From positions 186,001 to 250,000 of the forward strand of contig NZ_JAJUBB010000001.1 of assembly GCF_028683135.1 (NCBI RefSeq): a stretch of 64,000 nt of DNA, in the 5' to 3' direction. This document shows positions 33,448 to 43,262 of this stretch, piece after piece; positions within the stretch are counted from its first letter, which is position 1, and each line of letters begins with the position of its first letter. Source of the stretch: Enterovibrio qingdaonensis. GTDB lineage: Bacteria > Pseudomonadota > Gammaproteobacteria > Enterobacterales > Vibrionaceae. The notes under the pieces were generated by a model that saw only the letters and a list, made by a program, of their open reading frames with translations, did no database searches and was not told where the DNA came from. Made by a program: the position numbers and the translations under genes.

Positions 33448-33924
33448 ATGAAACAGACTCTTGCTCACGCCAACCGCATGCTAAAACTGTTCGGATTTTT
33501 TAAGGTACCGTTAATTTGGTACTGCCGCCCTAAAATCCTTGTTTTAGACGAAGAGCAAGTGCAGGTACGCATTCCGCTTAAAAGAAAAACTAAAAATCAC
33601 CTTAACAGCATGTACTTTGGCACCTTGGCAATAGGGGCCGATGTGGCGGGCGGTTTTATGGCCATGAGTAAAGCCGAGGCTAGAGGGCGAAAAATCTCAC
33701 TGGCTTTTAAATCGGTAAAAGGTGATTTTCTGAAACGCCCCGAAGCCGATGTGCTTTTTACCTGCACCGATGGCAAGCTCATCGACCAAATGTTGGATGA
33801 AACGCTTTCTACTGGTGAGCGTGTCAATCAAGCGGTGCGCATCGTTGCCACTTGCCCTTCTATTAATCTTGACCAACCCATGGCAGTCTTCGATTTGACA
33901 CTCTCGGTGAAAGTAGTTTCATAG
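33448..33924 (+). CDS. DUF4442 (hotdog-fold) protein
   Basis: A 158-residue protein resembling DUF4442/YiiD C-terminal hotdog proteins, related to acyl-CoA thioesterases. Visible elements are VQVRIPLKRKTKNHLNSMYFGTLAIGADVAGGFMAM, in which the central helix starts after the asparagine-rich turn, and the strand ISLAFKSVKGDFLKRP. No catalytic acid can be assigned with confidence. The gene has its own upstream AAGGATGAAAG sequence and probably its own promoter. Confidence 0.7.
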   Translation: MKQTLAHANRMLKLFGFFKVPLIWYCRPKILVLDEEQVQVRIPLKRKTKNHLNSMYFGTLAIGADVAGGFMAMSKAEARGRKISLAFKSVKGDFLKRPEADVLFTCTDGKLIDQMLDETLSTGERVNQAVRIVATCPSINLDQPMAVFDLTLSVKVVS

Positions 33925-34065
33925 ATATAGTCGCATTTTGTACTGTATAAGTGACTTGCCTAGGTTCGATCACACAATTTTCACCTTTAATCAAGACAAC
34001 TTTTTGCCCTTTTCTTCTTTTGCTTATTAGACTTAGGTATAAGTTTGCGATGGGTGGAGAGTGTT

Positions 34066-35265
34066 TTGATCAAGAAATTGGGCGACTTTTTTAAACTCGA
34101 CACCGCGCCGGGGATCATTCTCATTGCAACGGCATTTGCCGCACTGATAATCGCCAACTCTCCTCTCGCCCCCGCTTACCTTACTTTGCTTGATATGCCC
34201 ATTCACATAAAGATTGGCGCACTGGATATCGAGAAGAATCTCTTACTGTGGATTAATGATGGCCTGATGGCCATTTTCTTTTTGCTCATAGGCCTAGAAG
34301 TTAAACGTGAACTTATTCAAGGTGCATTACGAACCAAATCGCGCGCCATGTTCCCAGTCGTTGCCGCAGTTGGGGGGATGGTTGTTCCGGTATTAGTCTT
34401 TGTCATGTTTAACATAGGAAACCCAGAATCTATGCAAGGATGGGCAATTCCCGCCGCAACTGACATTGCTTTTACCCTTGGTGTGCTCGCTTTATTTGGC
34501 AAACAAACACCCGTTAGCCTGAAAGTCTTTCTTCTCGCACTGGCTGTGATCGATGACTTGGGAGCGGTTATTATTATCGCGCTTTTCTTCAGCAGCGATT
34601 TGTCCCTCGTTTCATTGGCCGTTGCCGTTCTTGCTAGCGCAACCTTGTTTTATATGAATGCGAAAGGCGTTGCGAGATTGACCGGCTACTTACTGGTAGG
34701 TGCCATTCTTTGGGTAGCGGTATTGAAGTCTGGCGTTCATGCCACTGTGGCAGGTGTTATCCTAGGTTTTGCTGTTCCACTGCGCATAAAACACCACCGT
34801 GTCCGCAGCCCGTTAAGATATCTTGAACACGGTATCCACCCATGGAGTAGCTTTGCTATTTTGCCGTTGTTTGCCTTTGCTAACAGTGGCGTTCCTCTCG
34901 ATAATTTCAGCTTTGGTATGCTGTTTGAGCCTTTGCCTCTCGGTATTACACTGGGCTTACTGCTCGGAAAACCCATCGGGATTTCAGCCGCTTGTTACCT
35001 CGCGATAAAAGCGAATGTTGCCAGCCTTCCCAAAGGGCTCGACTTCAGTCATATAATGGCTGCATCAATACTCTGTGGAATCGGCTTCACGATGTCGATC
35101 TTTATTACTACGTTGGCATTCCCAGGCGCAGAGTCGCATGCCTTGGTTGATCTCTCTCGGGTTGCTATCTTCATTGGGTCAATTTTGGCATCCGTGATCG
35201 GCTATCTGGCTTTAAAACACACGTTACGGCAACGCAGTGCAGTCCCCCAAGACGTTGCCGAATGA
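34066..35265 (+). CDS. nhaA: Na+/H+ antiporter NhaA
   Basis: About 399 residues. The start is set at the TTG at 34066 because GGAG (34056-34059) lies 6 bases before it and the protein then begins [18 protein letters not shown], as in NhaA. The twelve hydrophobic segments of the family are present. [31 protein letters not shown] and [16 protein letters not shown] contain the conserved charged and Asp residues, including the Asp pair in helix V. It exports Na+ in exchange for protons, which fits a marine lifestyle. A strong hairpin follows downstream. Confidence 0.95.
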   Translation: MIKKLGDFFKLDTAPGIILIATAFAALIIANSPLAPAYLTLLDMPIHIKIGALDIEKNLLLWINDGLMAIFFLLIGLEVKRELIQGALRTKSRAMFPVVAAVGGMVVPVLVFVMFNIGNPESMQGWAIPAATDIAFTLGVLALFGKQTPVSLKVFLLALAVIDDLGAVIIIALFFSSDLSLVSLAVAVLASATLFYMNAKGVARLTGYLLVGAILWVAVLKSGVHATVAGVILGFAVPLRIKHHRVRSPLRYLEHGIHPWSSFAILPLFAFANSGVPLDNFSFGMLFEPLPLGITLGLLLGKPIGISAACYLAIKANVASLPKGLDFSHIMAASILCGIGFTMSIFITTLAFPGAESHALVDLSRVAIFIGSILASVIGYLALKHTLRQRSAVPQDVAE

Positions 35266-35316
35266 TTGTCGATTCACTTTTATTTTCTCGAGTTATCCCT
35301 CTCGCAAATTTCTCTG

Positions 35317-35541
35317 TTACATAGACATCACCTGACTAATATCTTGGTCAGGTGATGTGTTTTTGTCTTTTAATATTTTGGCAATTTTTAAGGCACTATT
35401 GACTTTCTGGGAAGCCGCATGAAGACAGTGTTGTAAGAAGAAATCTACCGACTTATCAACCGATTCTGTGGATAAAAAATGCGTTATCCACACCTGACAA
35501 TCGCACGTATCCTCATGTTTTACATGCCATTTTAAGGTCAA
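35317..35541 (-). CDS. doubtful small protein
   Basis: A 74-residue frame starting at TTG. It has three cysteines near the N-terminus (DTCDCQVW, LQHCLH) and a polar helical C-terminus. It is not similar to anything I recognise, its ribosome site is poor and its end runs through the nhaA terminator hairpin. It may be a real small gene that shares the hairpin as its own 3' end, or a chance frame. Confidence 0.3.
   Translation of the reverse strand: MTLKWHVKHEDTCDCQVWITHFLSTESVDKSVDFFLQHCLHAASQKVNSALKIAKILKDKNTSPDQDISQVMSM
35325..35368 (+). terminator. strong rho-independent terminator after nhaA
   Basis: ACATCACCTGAC and GTCAGGTGATGT pair perfectly over 12 bp around a 10-base loop, followed by GTTTTTGTCTTTT. 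It is about 60 bases past the nhaA stop. Confidence 0.85.
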
Positions 35542-35818
35542 GCTTTCAAATCAATTTTTTGTGAATTTTTTTTGTGTGATTTCGTGCAAGTATTTCAAAT
35601 GAAATGAATTTTGAAAATACAGCCGACTTATCTGAATAAAAAACGTGACGTTTCAATCATCCAATTCCCGCACTGAACTGGACGTTTTCGAAGAGTAGCT
35701 TTCGTGTAACTCGTCAGAAATTAGCGCGCAGTGTTAAAATCAAGAGATAATGGCTGAATACTGATCCGTCATAACCTTGGCTATCCCTTCTTTACGGCTA
35801 GCGGTTATCTGCGAAGCC

Positions 35819-36391
35819 TCACCGCATCAAGATTTTGATTTCCCCTGTTTCATGATGGGGCAATGATCGATGACTGCCTGACTCAATGTTATGAAACGCC
35901 GAACTCAAAATCTGCAATGTGTCGCCATGAGATACCAACAAAATCACTTTGTCAGTGTAAAGACGCTCTAAATCTGCAATGGCAGCCAATGCGCGTGCTC
36001 TCACATTCATTGTGCTTTCAACGCCCCTTTCCTCTTGCGTTGAATCTAACGCATCCTTTTCCCATACCTCTGAATATGACGATGAAGACAGCCCTTCATA
36101 AGCACCAAAGTATCGCTCTCTAAGCCGTATATCAGTGATTGGAGGGGCTAACGATAAAACGTGAGCCACAATATCAGCCGTTTCTCTTGTCCTTTTAAAG
36201 TCAGAGCAATAAATCACATCTATTTGCTTATCACGAGATGCAAAGGCGGTTTCTCGGGCTTGTTCCTTACCCAAGGGAGTAAGGCCATAATTATCGCAGC
36301 CAATATTGGGGTCACTAACAACAATATCCGCCACATTCGCTTCGCTCTGTCCATGCCTCATTATCATGTAAGTGTTTTTAAGTTCAGTCAT
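35819..36391 (-). CDS. histidine phosphatase family protein
   Basis: A 190-residue member of the phosphoglycerate-mutase-like (histidine phosphatase) superfamily. IMRHGQSEAN carries the RHG motif with the phospho-accepting His. CSDFKRTRETADIV carries the conserved Arg. RLRERYFGAYEG has the acid, and LLVSHGDTLQIL the second catalytic His. Broad-specificity phosphatase or GpmB-like roles are possible. It lies 25 bases after the Na/Pi cotransporter gene on the same strand, so a role in phosphate release with that transporter is plausible, but this is inferred from position only. Confidence 0.85.
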   Translation of the reverse strand: MTELKNTYMIMRHGQSEANVADIVVSDPNIGCDNYGLTPLGKEQARETAFASRDKQIDVIYCSDFKRTRETADIVAHVLSLAPPITDIRLRERYFGAYEGLSSSSYSEVWEKDALDSTQEERGVESTMNVRARALAAIADLERLYTDKVILLVSHGDTLQILSSAFHNIESGSHRSLPHHETGEIKILMR

Positions 36392-36416
36392 TTTTCCCTA
36401 ACCTTATTGATGACAT

Positions 36417-38108
36417 CTATGTCCGTTTTTGACTTGGATTGGCGTTAATCACATCGAGAGGTTCTGCCTTTTTAAGGCGACTACTACTAAGCTCTCCTGC
36501 CTGATCGAGTATCGGATAGGCAATAGAGGTAAAATGTGAATTGATACGTATTAAATCTCTCAGTAAATCTAAATACAAAGAGCTTCCTGATACAAAGGGG
36601 CCGTCATTGTCTCTAAGCCCTTTTTGATGCGCCAATGTCGCTTCTCGCTCTATGTTCTTTACTATGCTTTTTTGTTCAATGAGGGCACGAGCATTGGTAA
36701 CATCGCCCGTCAGGAGCACACTAAATGCCAACTCCATATTCCGATAAATACACTGTTTTAACTCTTCAATCACCGCTTTTTCGTAATCAGGAAGATGCAC
36801 GTTCTGTTGAATGATTTTTTTGATAACCTCGGTCATGCTGCACTCGAGGATGTCTCCCGCATGTTCAAGATTGGTTGTATAAGACGAAATTCTAAAGCAC
36901 CGTCGACGGTACTTTTTGGGAATGTCATGCCGACTTAGTTCGGTTAAGTACCAATTTATTTTCTCATGGTATTCATCAACCAAATCGTCTGATCGTTTAA
37001 TGTTCTGCAGTTCTGCTCCATTTCGGGTGTGGAGTGCATCAAACGCGCCATCTAGCATGGTTTTGAGCAAGTCCCCCATTCTCAGTACTTCACGAACGGA
37101 ATTTGTTAGAGCAACAGAAGGCTTTCTAAAGGCTTTACGATCAAGATACCTAGGGCTGTTATCACTCGCTTCAGTGGCTATCTCTGGTACCCATTTTTCA
37201 AGTAATCGCGCGCAAGGCCCAACAAAGGGAAGAAAACTGAACGCGAGTAATAAATTAAACATCATGTGAAAGTTAACAAGGACAACGGCAGGATCGTTCC
37301 CGTGAAATAAGGACATGGACGAAATGATATTGAGCATCGGCAAGGTCACGATCACCCCTATCGTTCGAAACGCAAGGTTGCCCAACGGTACCCGATAAAT
37401 CGATGGAGAAGAATGTAGCGTGTTGAATACTGCGGGTAATGCTGCGCCGAGATTTGACCCCAAAATCAGCGGCATTCCCCCCTCAATCGAGATCACCCCC
37501 GAGCTTGCCATCGCGACGACGAGAAGAACGGTAGCTAGGCTAGAGTGAACCAGAAATGCGATTCCCATCCCCACGATGATCGCTAATAAAGGCTCATCAT
37601 TCAGAGCCGTCATGACAGATTGGATGGCAAACGAATCACGCATGGGCAATGAGGTAGAAACAATGATATTAAGTGCCAGCAACATCAAGCCTAACCCAAT
37701 GCCAATCGAACCTAAGTGACGGTTCTTTTCTTTCTTTCCTGAGGACATCACGATAATGCCCGTGATGAAAAATAAAGGCTGTAACCAACTTAAATCAAAC
37801 GTCAGAACTTTCGCAACGAGTGTTGTACCGACATCAGCCCCCAACAAAATAGCAAGTCCACTCGCCGTCGCTAAGCCCTGATTTGCCAACGAACTGGCTA
37901 ACAATGCTGTCGCTGTGCTGCTCTGAAGCAAGCACGTCACACCCAAGCCGACGCCAAACGCTCGCCAACGGCTAAACACCGCTCGGCCTAGACTTCGCCT
38001 GATTTTTCCGCCAAACGCCTTAAGCACTGACTCTTTGACCAAAGCCAGGCTAAACAACAATAACGCAACGCCTCCTAACAGATTGAAAAGTATTGCAGTT
38101 CCACTCAT
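36417..38108 (-). CDS. Na/phosphate cotransporter family protein with PhoU-like domain
   Basis: A 563-residue protein. Two Na/Pi-cotransporter repeats each contain a QSS-type motif: LLQSSTATALLASSLANQG in the first and HSSLATVLLVVAMASSG in the second. Hydrophobic helices fill residues 1-300. The cytoplasmic C-terminus (about 330-545) is helical and PhoU-like, with FRISSYTTNLEHAGDILE. The layout is that of E. coli YjbB. It could move phosphate in or out with sodium. Co-transcribed with the downstream phosphatase gene. Confidence 0.88.
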   Translation of the reverse strand: MSGTAILFNLLGGVALLLFSLALVKESVLKAFGGKIRRSLGRAVFSRWRAFGVGLGVTCLLQSSTATALLASSLANQGLATASGLAILLGADVGTTLVAKVLTFDLSWLQPLFFITGIIVMSSGKKEKNRHLGSIGIGLGLMLLALNIIVSTSLPMRDSFAIQSVMTALNDEPLLAIIVGMGIAFLVHSSLATVLLVVAMASSGVISIEGGMPLILGSNLGAALPAVFNTLHSSPSIYRVPLGNLAFRTIGVIVTLPMLNIISSMSLFHGNDPAVVLVNFHMMFNLLLAFSFLPFVGPCARLLEKWVPEIATEASDNSPRYLDRKAFRKPSVALTNSVREVLRMGDLLKTMLDGAFDALHTRNGAELQNIKRSDDLVDEYHEKINWYLTELSRHDIPKKYRRRCFRISSYTTNLEHAGDILECSMTEVIKKIIQQNVHLPDYEKAVIEELKQCIYRNMELAFSVLLTGDVTNARALIEQKSIVKNIEREATLAHQKGLRDNDGPFVSGSSLYLDLLRDLIRINSHFTSIAYPILDQAGELSSSRLKKAEPLDVINANPSQKRT

Positions 38109-38322
38109 TCGCCCTCCATTTAACCACGCAATTTATGTTCACCTTCAATGGTTCCATATCAGTCAAACACCGATCCAACTTGAGCATTTGCCTATTAATA
38201 ACTTAGTCAAAAGTGAGCTTTTGATCAATAAACGAACATTTTTATGCTCATTCGCTCATTTATTGTTGCGCAATTGTTAATCCTGTTCTTAGCTTGATCG
38301 AAACAAGGAGAAACGAGCAGCC

Positions 38323-39120
38323 ATGACCCTTGAATCAAAACTGTCATCGAAAGCCGAAATTCGTCGAAAAAAGATCATCGAATTGACACAGGCAAGAGGC
38401 AACGTATCTGTAGAGCTACTTACAGAGTTGTTAGACGTATCTCCTCAGACAGTTAGAAGAGATCTCAAGCAACTCTGCAATGACAACCTTTTACGCCGAC
38501 GTCACGGGGGCGTTGAATGTTTCGAACAACAGCTTAATGCGCCTTACGATTTGCGTGCAGCAACCAACCCAACAGAGAAAAAAGCGATAGCTGATGCTGT
38601 CGCTGACGTTATTCCAGATGGTGCAACAGTGTTTATTTCCATTGGATCTACACCTGCAATTGTGGCTGAAGCGTTGACTCAAAAGTCTGGGTTAACGGTC
38701 ATGACGAACAACTTGAATGCAGCCATGGTGCTGAGCAATGAACCCAGCAATCGCATCATTATTCCGGGGGGGGAAGTGCGCATGCCCGACAGAGATATTT
38801 TGGGAGACGGCGTATTGGATTTCTTTAACAGTTACCGCGCTGAATTTGGCATTTTTGGTGTAGCAGGCGTATCGGAAGACGGCGGTCTACTCGATTTTCA
38901 TGCCTCTGAAGTGCGAGTAAGGGAAGCCATTCGCACACACTGCAAAACATCCATTTTAGTCATGGACAGTACAAAATTAACACGGACTGCACCCGCCATT
39001 GGCGGCAATCTTTTTGACGTCGATTTGATCATCATGGATCAACATCCCGGTGATGACTTTTCCGCGATTAGTGACCGTGTCGGCGATCGTTTGAAGTTAG
39101 TAGGAGGCGACGCTTCATGA
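38323..39120 (+). CDS. DeoR family regulator (GlpR-like)
   Basis: A 265-residue DeoR-type repressor. The N-terminal helix-turn-helix has RRKKIIELTQARGNVSVELLTELLDVSPQTVRRDL (about residues 12-46). The following LLRRRHGGVE is a family mark. The C-terminal DeoRC sensor domain has VFISIGSTPAIVAEAL and FGVAGVSEDGGLLDFHASEVRVR. Its ligand is normally a phosphorylated sugar or polyol such as glycerol 3-phosphate. It overlaps the next gene by 4 bases (ATGA), so it is the first gene of the Ugp-type operon and probably its local repressor. Confidence 0.88.
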   Translation: MTLESKLSSKAEIRRKKIIELTQARGNVSVELLTELLDVSPQTVRRDLKQLCNDNLLRRRHGGVECFEQQLNAPYDLRAATNPTEKKAIADAVADVIPDGATVFISIGSTPAIVAEALTQKSGLTVMTNNLNAAMVLSNEPSNRIIIPGGEVRMPDRDILGDGVLDFFNSYRAEFGIFGVAGVSEDGGLLDFHASEVRVREAIRTHCKTSILVMDSTKLTRTAPAIGGNLFDVDLIIMDQHPGDDFSAISDRVGDRLKLVGGDAS

Positions 39121-40133
39121 ACTCAGAACCTTTTGTCTCATTCGACAACATCGCAAAACGTTGGAATGGGCAGCTTGGTGTAGAAAACATTTCGATTGAT
39201 ATTCCTGAAGGCGCGTTCGTTGCACTGCTTGGGCCTTCTGGCTGTGGCAAATCAACCACACTGCGTCTTCTTGCTGGTTTGGAAATACCCGATAACGGCC
39301 AAATTCGCATTGAAGGCTCTGATGTCACTGAAATGGCCCCATCGGCTCGGAATTTGTCGATGGTATTTCAATCTTATGCATTGTTTCCCCATCTTTCCGT
39401 TGCTGAAAATGTCATGTTTGGCATGAAAGTACGTAAAGTTCCGAAAGAAGAAAGACATCAAAAATTGGCCAATGCACTCAATATTACTGGCCTGAGCGGC
39501 TATGAAGAGAGAAAGCCAGGAGAGTTATCAGGCGGTCAACGTCAACGTGTTGCGCTTGCCCGCGCTATCGTCGCCGGTCAGCCCCTATGCCTGATGGACG
39601 AACCCCTTTCTAACTTAGATGCCAAGCTTCGACATTCGGTTAGAAAAGACATCAAGAAGTTGCAGAAAGAACTCGGCATGACCGTGGTTTATGTTACGCA
39701 TGATCAAACCGAAGCCATGAGTATGGCCGACATTATTGTCTTGATGAAAGATGGCCACATCATGCAAACCGGTTCTCCTCAACAACTCTACAACGAACCT
39801 CAGAATACTTTTGCCGCTGAATTCATTGGCGCACCGCCCATGGCACTGATCGAAGGTGGTGTCATTGACGGAACCGAACACACGTCAAAGGTTGGCATTC
39901 GTACTGAGAATATTCACGTTGTAGAAGCTGGTCTCGGACGACTTAGCTGCATCGTATCTGAAAGCGAATACCTCGGTGAAGAAACCCATGTGTTATTAGA
40001 CCACCCCAACGCCAAAGGCTTAGTGGTGAAATTAGATGGGTATAACTCCTTAAAAGAAGGGAGCGCAGTAGACATAACCTTTGAGGACAATGCATTGCAT
40101 TTCTTTGATGGTGATGGAAACAGAATGAATTAA
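39117..40133 (+). CDS. ugpC: ABC transporter ATPase, UgpC-like
   Basis: A 338-residue ATPase of the MalK/UgpC type. Walker A GPSGCGKST (residues 39-47), signature ELSGGQRQRVALARA, Walker B LMDEPLSNLDAKLR and the switch His in YVTHDQTEAM are intact. The C-terminal TOBE/OB region (about 240-338) is degenerate but present. It powers the importer formed by the two permeases downstream. The position before the binding protein gene is unusual. E. coli ugp has ugpC after the permeases. Specificity for glycerol 3-phosphate compounds is inferred. Confidence 0.82.
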   Translation: MNSEPFVSFDNIAKRWNGQLGVENISIDIPEGAFVALLGPSGCGKSTTLRLLAGLEIPDNGQIRIEGSDVTEMAPSARNLSMVFQSYALFPHLSVAENVMFGMKVRKVPKEERHQKLANALNITGLSGYEERKPGELSGGQRQRVALARAIVAGQPLCLMDEPLSNLDAKLRHSVRKDIKKLQKELGMTVVYVTHDQTEAMSMADIIVLMKDGHIMQTGSPQQLYNEPQNTFAAEFIGAPPMALIEGGVIDGTEHTSKVGIRTENIHVVEAGLGRLSCIVSESEYLGEETHVLLDHPNAKGLVVKLDGYNSLKEGSAVDITFEDNALHFFDGDGNRMN

Positions 40134-40232
40134 CACGGAGAGGGGCCGTTTCTCGCCACCATCATGCTACATCGCATGAAGCCGCGATAACCGAAACCTC
40201 AAATAACGTTCAACGTAACCAATGGTGAAATT

Positions 40233-41498
40233 ATGAAGTTCTCAACGGTATTGAGTTGTGCCTTTGCCAGTGCGTTCACACTTTCTTCACAAGCAATGGC
40301 AGCAACCACTGAACTCAATATGTACTACCCGATTGCAGTCGGTGGCGCGCTAACAAAAGTCGTCGATGGAATGGTCGATGATTTTGAAGCGCAGAACCCT
40401 GATATCAAAGTGAATGCGATTTATTCAGGCAACTATGACGACACACGCGTCCGTGCACTGTCGGCCCTTAACTCCGGGGAGCCTGCACAGTTAGCCGTTA
40501 TGTTCTCTATCGATGTTTATGATTTGATTGAGCAAGACCTCATTTCTCCTTTTGATGACCAACTCAAAGGGGAAGCAGACCAAGCTTGGCTCAATGATTT
40601 CTACCCTGCACTGATGGAAAACGGTCAGGCAGAAGGCAAAACATGGGGTATTCCTTTTCAGCGTTCCACCATCGTCGCTTACTACAACAAAGACATGTTT
40701 CGCGCTGCTGGTTTAGACCCGGAAAAACCACCAAAAACATGGGATGAATTGGTAGAGGTCAGTAAAAAGCTCACCAACGATGATACTTACGGCATCATGA
40801 TCCCTTCTACGGGATACCCTTATTGGATGTTTCAGGCTTTAGCTATTCAAAACGGTAAAAAGCTGATGTCCGATGATGGCCTGACAACCTATTTCAATGA
40901 CAAGGACGTGGTAGATACGCTCAAGTTCTGGAAGTCATTGTCTGAAGAGCACGGTGTAATGCCAAAAGGTACGGTTGAATGGGGCACGCTTCGTCAAGCT
41001 TTCCTCGAAGGCAATACAGCGATGATGTGGCACTCAACAGGCAATCTAACCGCTGTTAAAAACGCAGCAAAATTCGATTTCGGCGTTGCTATGTTACCCG
41101 GTAATGTTCGTCTTGGCTCACCAACAGGTGGTGGTAACTTCTACATATTCAAAGATACGTCTGATGAAGAAAAAGCGGCGTCAATGAAGCTCATTAAGTT
41201 CATGACCTCCCCTGAGCAGGCCGCTAAATGGTCTAAAGCAACCGGGTATATGGGTGTGTCTAAAAGTGCTTATGAGACAGAAGTATTGAAAGAATATACC
41301 GCGTCATTTCCACCAGCCCTTGTCGCTCGTAACCAACTCCAACATGCAGTCGCAGAGTTTTCAACGTATGAAACTGCTCGCGTCCGTGAGGGGTTAAACA
41401 ACGCGATACAATTTGCGTTAACCGACCAAAAAACGCCAGAAGTCGCTTTGGAAGAGGCACAAACCTCTGCGAAACGTCTTCTTCGTGACTATCAGTAA
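40233..41498 (+). CDS. ugpB: ABC transporter periplasmic binding protein, UgpB-like
   Basis: A 421-residue secreted protein with signal peptide (ending SSQAMA, cut before ATTELNMYY). It is a type 1 extracellular solute-binding protein resembling UgpB: AYYNKDMFRAAGLDPEKPPKTWDEL closely parallels E. coli UgpB, and GEPAQLAVMF and GNTAMMWHSTGNL are family stretches. Glycerol 3-phosphate or a glycerophosphodiester is the likely ligand, supported by the phosphodiesterase at the end of the operon. Known relatives bind other sugars, so this is not certain. A strong hairpin follows the gene. Confidence 0.75.
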   Translation: MKFSTVLSCAFASAFTLSSQAMAATTELNMYYPIAVGGALTKVVDGMVDDFEAQNPDIKVNAIYSGNYDDTRVRALSALNSGEPAQLAVMFSIDVYDLIEQDLISPFDDQLKGEADQAWLNDFYPALMENGQAEGKTWGIPFQRSTIVAYYNKDMFRAAGLDPEKPPKTWDELVEVSKKLTNDDTYGIMIPSTGYPYWMFQALAIQNGKKLMSDDGLTTYFNDKDVVDTLKFWKSLSEEHGVMPKGTVEWGTLRQAFLEGNTAMMWHSTGNLTAVKNAAKFDFGVAMLPGNVRLGSPTGGGNFYIFKDTSDEEKAASMKLIKFMTSPEQAAKWSKATGYMGVSKSAYETEVLKEYTASFPPALVARNQLQHAVAEFSTYETARVREGLNNAIQFALTDQKTPEVALEEAQTSAKRLLRDYQ

Positions 41499-41504
41499 GC
41501 CACC

Positions 41505-41531
41505 CGCTCCCTGCTGATGCAGCAGGGAGCG
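41505..41531 (+). other. intra-operon stem-loop after ugpB
   Basis: CGCTCCCTGCT and AGCAGGGAGCG form a perfect 11-bp stem with a 5-base loop, without a T run. It lies 6 bases past the ugpB stop and 21 bases before ugpA. Such hairpins after binding-protein genes commonly protect the upstream mRNA, so the binding protein is made in excess. Confidence 0.75.
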
Positions 41532-41552
41532 CATTAGTTGTAGAGCTCTACT

Positions 41553-42446
41553 ATGAATCATTACGCCGAATTGCAACGTCGTCGACAGCATCTCTACGGT
41601 TGGTTTTTATTAACGCCTGCCGCCATTTTGCTCTCGCTCTTTGCATTCTATCCCTCCTTGGCAACGCTATGGGAGAGTCTGTTCTCCAAAGGTACTCGAC
41701 GTCGGCCTTCTGAATTTACCGGTCTTGAGAACTATGCCGACTTATTCAATGACCCGACCTTCTGGATAGTGGTTAAAAACAACCTTTTCTATGCAGCAAT
41801 GACTATTCCACTCTCCATTATTATTGCGCTGACAATGGCCCTTTGGGCGAATGGCAAAATTTCAGGAAAAGGGTTTGTCCGGACCGCCTATTTTACGCCA
41901 ACCGTGTTACCGATGATCGCAGCAGCAAACCTATGGCTGTTTTTTTACACCCCAGACCTTGGCGTGCTTGACCAGATTGGAGCTTTCTTTGGCTTTGAAT
42001 CGGTCAATTGGCTCGGTCAGCCTGAAACGGCATTATGGGCAGTGATTATCGTGACGATTTGGAAAGAAGCAGGCTTCTTTATGATTTTCTACCTTGCCGC
42101 GCTTCAAACTATCCCCGCAGACTACAAAGAGGCCGCCGATATTGAAGGTGCTGGACGCTGGACTTATACGCGTCGAATCGTGTTGCCGTTGTTGATGCCC
42201 ACCACCCTGTTTATTGTGGTTAACGCCATGATTAACTCGGTAAAACTCATTGACCACCTATTTATTCTGACGAAAGGTGGCCCTTCAGACGCGTCCAAAC
42301 TCATCCTTTACTACATCTGGGAAATGGCATTCGCATTCTTCGATGCACCACATGCCGCCGCGATGACTGTATTGGTGTTGATTGTTTTAGGAATTGCAGC
42401 CGCTGTTCAATTTCTGTATCTCGATAAAAGGACGCATTACCAATGA
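41553..42446 (+). CDS. ugpA: ABC transporter permease, UgpA-like
   Basis: A 297-residue integral membrane protein of the MalF/UgpA type. After a short N-terminal tail there are six hydrophobic segments. The cytoplasmic EAA loop AADIEGAGRWTYTRRIVLPLL (in pieces) contacts the ATPase. The end overlaps ugpE by 4 bases (ATGA). Confidence 0.85.
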   Translation: MNHYAELQRRRQHLYGWFLLTPAAILLSLFAFYPSLATLWESLFSKGTRRRPSEFTGLENYADLFNDPTFWIVVKNNLFYAAMTIPLSIIIALTMALWANGKISGKGFVRTAYFTPTVLPMIAAANLWLFFYTPDLGVLDQIGAFFGFESVNWLGQPETALWAVIIVTIWKEAGFFMIFYLAALQTIPADYKEAADIEGAGRWTYTRRIVLPLLMPTTLFIVVNAMINSVKLIDHLFILTKGGPSDASKLILYYIWEMAFAFFDAPHAAAMTVLVLIVLGIAAAVQFLYLDKRTHYQ

Positions 42447-43252
42447 AAGCTATCGAAAAGCATCTCGACACATTTGGCGCACTGCTTCTCGCGGTCATTT
42501 GGATCTCGCCTTTGCTATTCGCGTTTTGGGCTGCGTTTCATACAACATCAGATGCGGTCAACTTCAATCTACTGTCTGGATGGACTCTCGACAATTTCCG
42601 TGTTGCATGGGAAGGCGCACCGTGGATTAAGTATTTCATTAATACATTCTGCCTCGTAACCGTGGTTTTAATTGGTCAATTTATCATCACCACGTTGGCG
42701 GGCTTTGCGTTTGCCCAGGTATCTTTTCCAGGAAAAGACTTTGTATTTATTCTGGTATTGCTGCAGTTGTTCATTTTACCGGAAGTGCTGATCGTCGAGA
42801 ACTATGCCGTCACATCAAAACTTGGCTTGTTCGACACCATTCTTGGGGTTGGCATGCCTTACATGGCAAGCGCATTCGGCATATTCCTGATGCGTCAGTC
42901 TTTTAAGTCAGTACCTTATGAACTACATGAAGCCGCAAGTGTTGAGGGGTGTTCGCTCTTTGGTATATTGATGCGTGTCTATGTACCCTTAGCGAAGCCC
43001 ACCTATCTCGCTTACGCCTTGGTGTCTGTTTCAACGCACTGGAATAACTTCCTCTGGCCGTTGATTGTGACTAACTCTGACGATACCCGCCCCCTCACCG
43101 TTGGCTTGTCAATTTTTGGAGCACCAGAAAACGGGGTAGATATCTCGGTAATTTCAGCAGCCACAATGATGTCGATCGCGCCTCTGCTTATCGCATTCCT
43201 CATTTTCCAACGACAGTTTGTGCAAGCATTCCTGCGAGCAGGCATAAAGTAA
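42443..43252 (+). CDS. ugpE: ABC transporter permease, UgpE-like
   Basis: A 269-residue MalG-like permease with six transmembrane segments and the EAA loop EAASVEGCSLFGILMRVYVPL (in pieces). It pairs with the UgpA-like permease. The TTHWNNFLWPLIV-like segment (SVSTHWNNFLWPL) is typical of the family. It ends 10 bases before the phosphodiesterase gene. Confidence 0.85.
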   Translation: MKAIEKHLDTFGALLLAVIWISPLLFAFWAAFHTTSDAVNFNLLSGWTLDNFRVAWEGAPWIKYFINTFCLVTVVLIGQFIITTLAGFAFAQVSFPGKDFVFILVLLQLFILPEVLIVENYAVTSKLGLFDTILGVGMPYMASAFGIFLMRQSFKSVPYELHEAASVEGCSLFGILMRVYVPLAKPTYLAYALVSVSTHWNNFLWPLIVTNSDDTRPLTVGLSIFGAPENGVDISVISAATMMSIAPLLIAFLIFQRQFVQAFLRAGIK

Positions 43253-43262
43253 GGAACGTTGC

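Larger units (their letters stand above)
35266..35818. other. region between nhaA and the histidine phosphatase gene
   Basis: The only solid element is the nhaA terminator. A weak minus-strand frame (35317-35541) is listed separately. From 35540 to 35818 the sequence is AT-rich and shows no coding frame or clear site. Confidence 0.45.
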
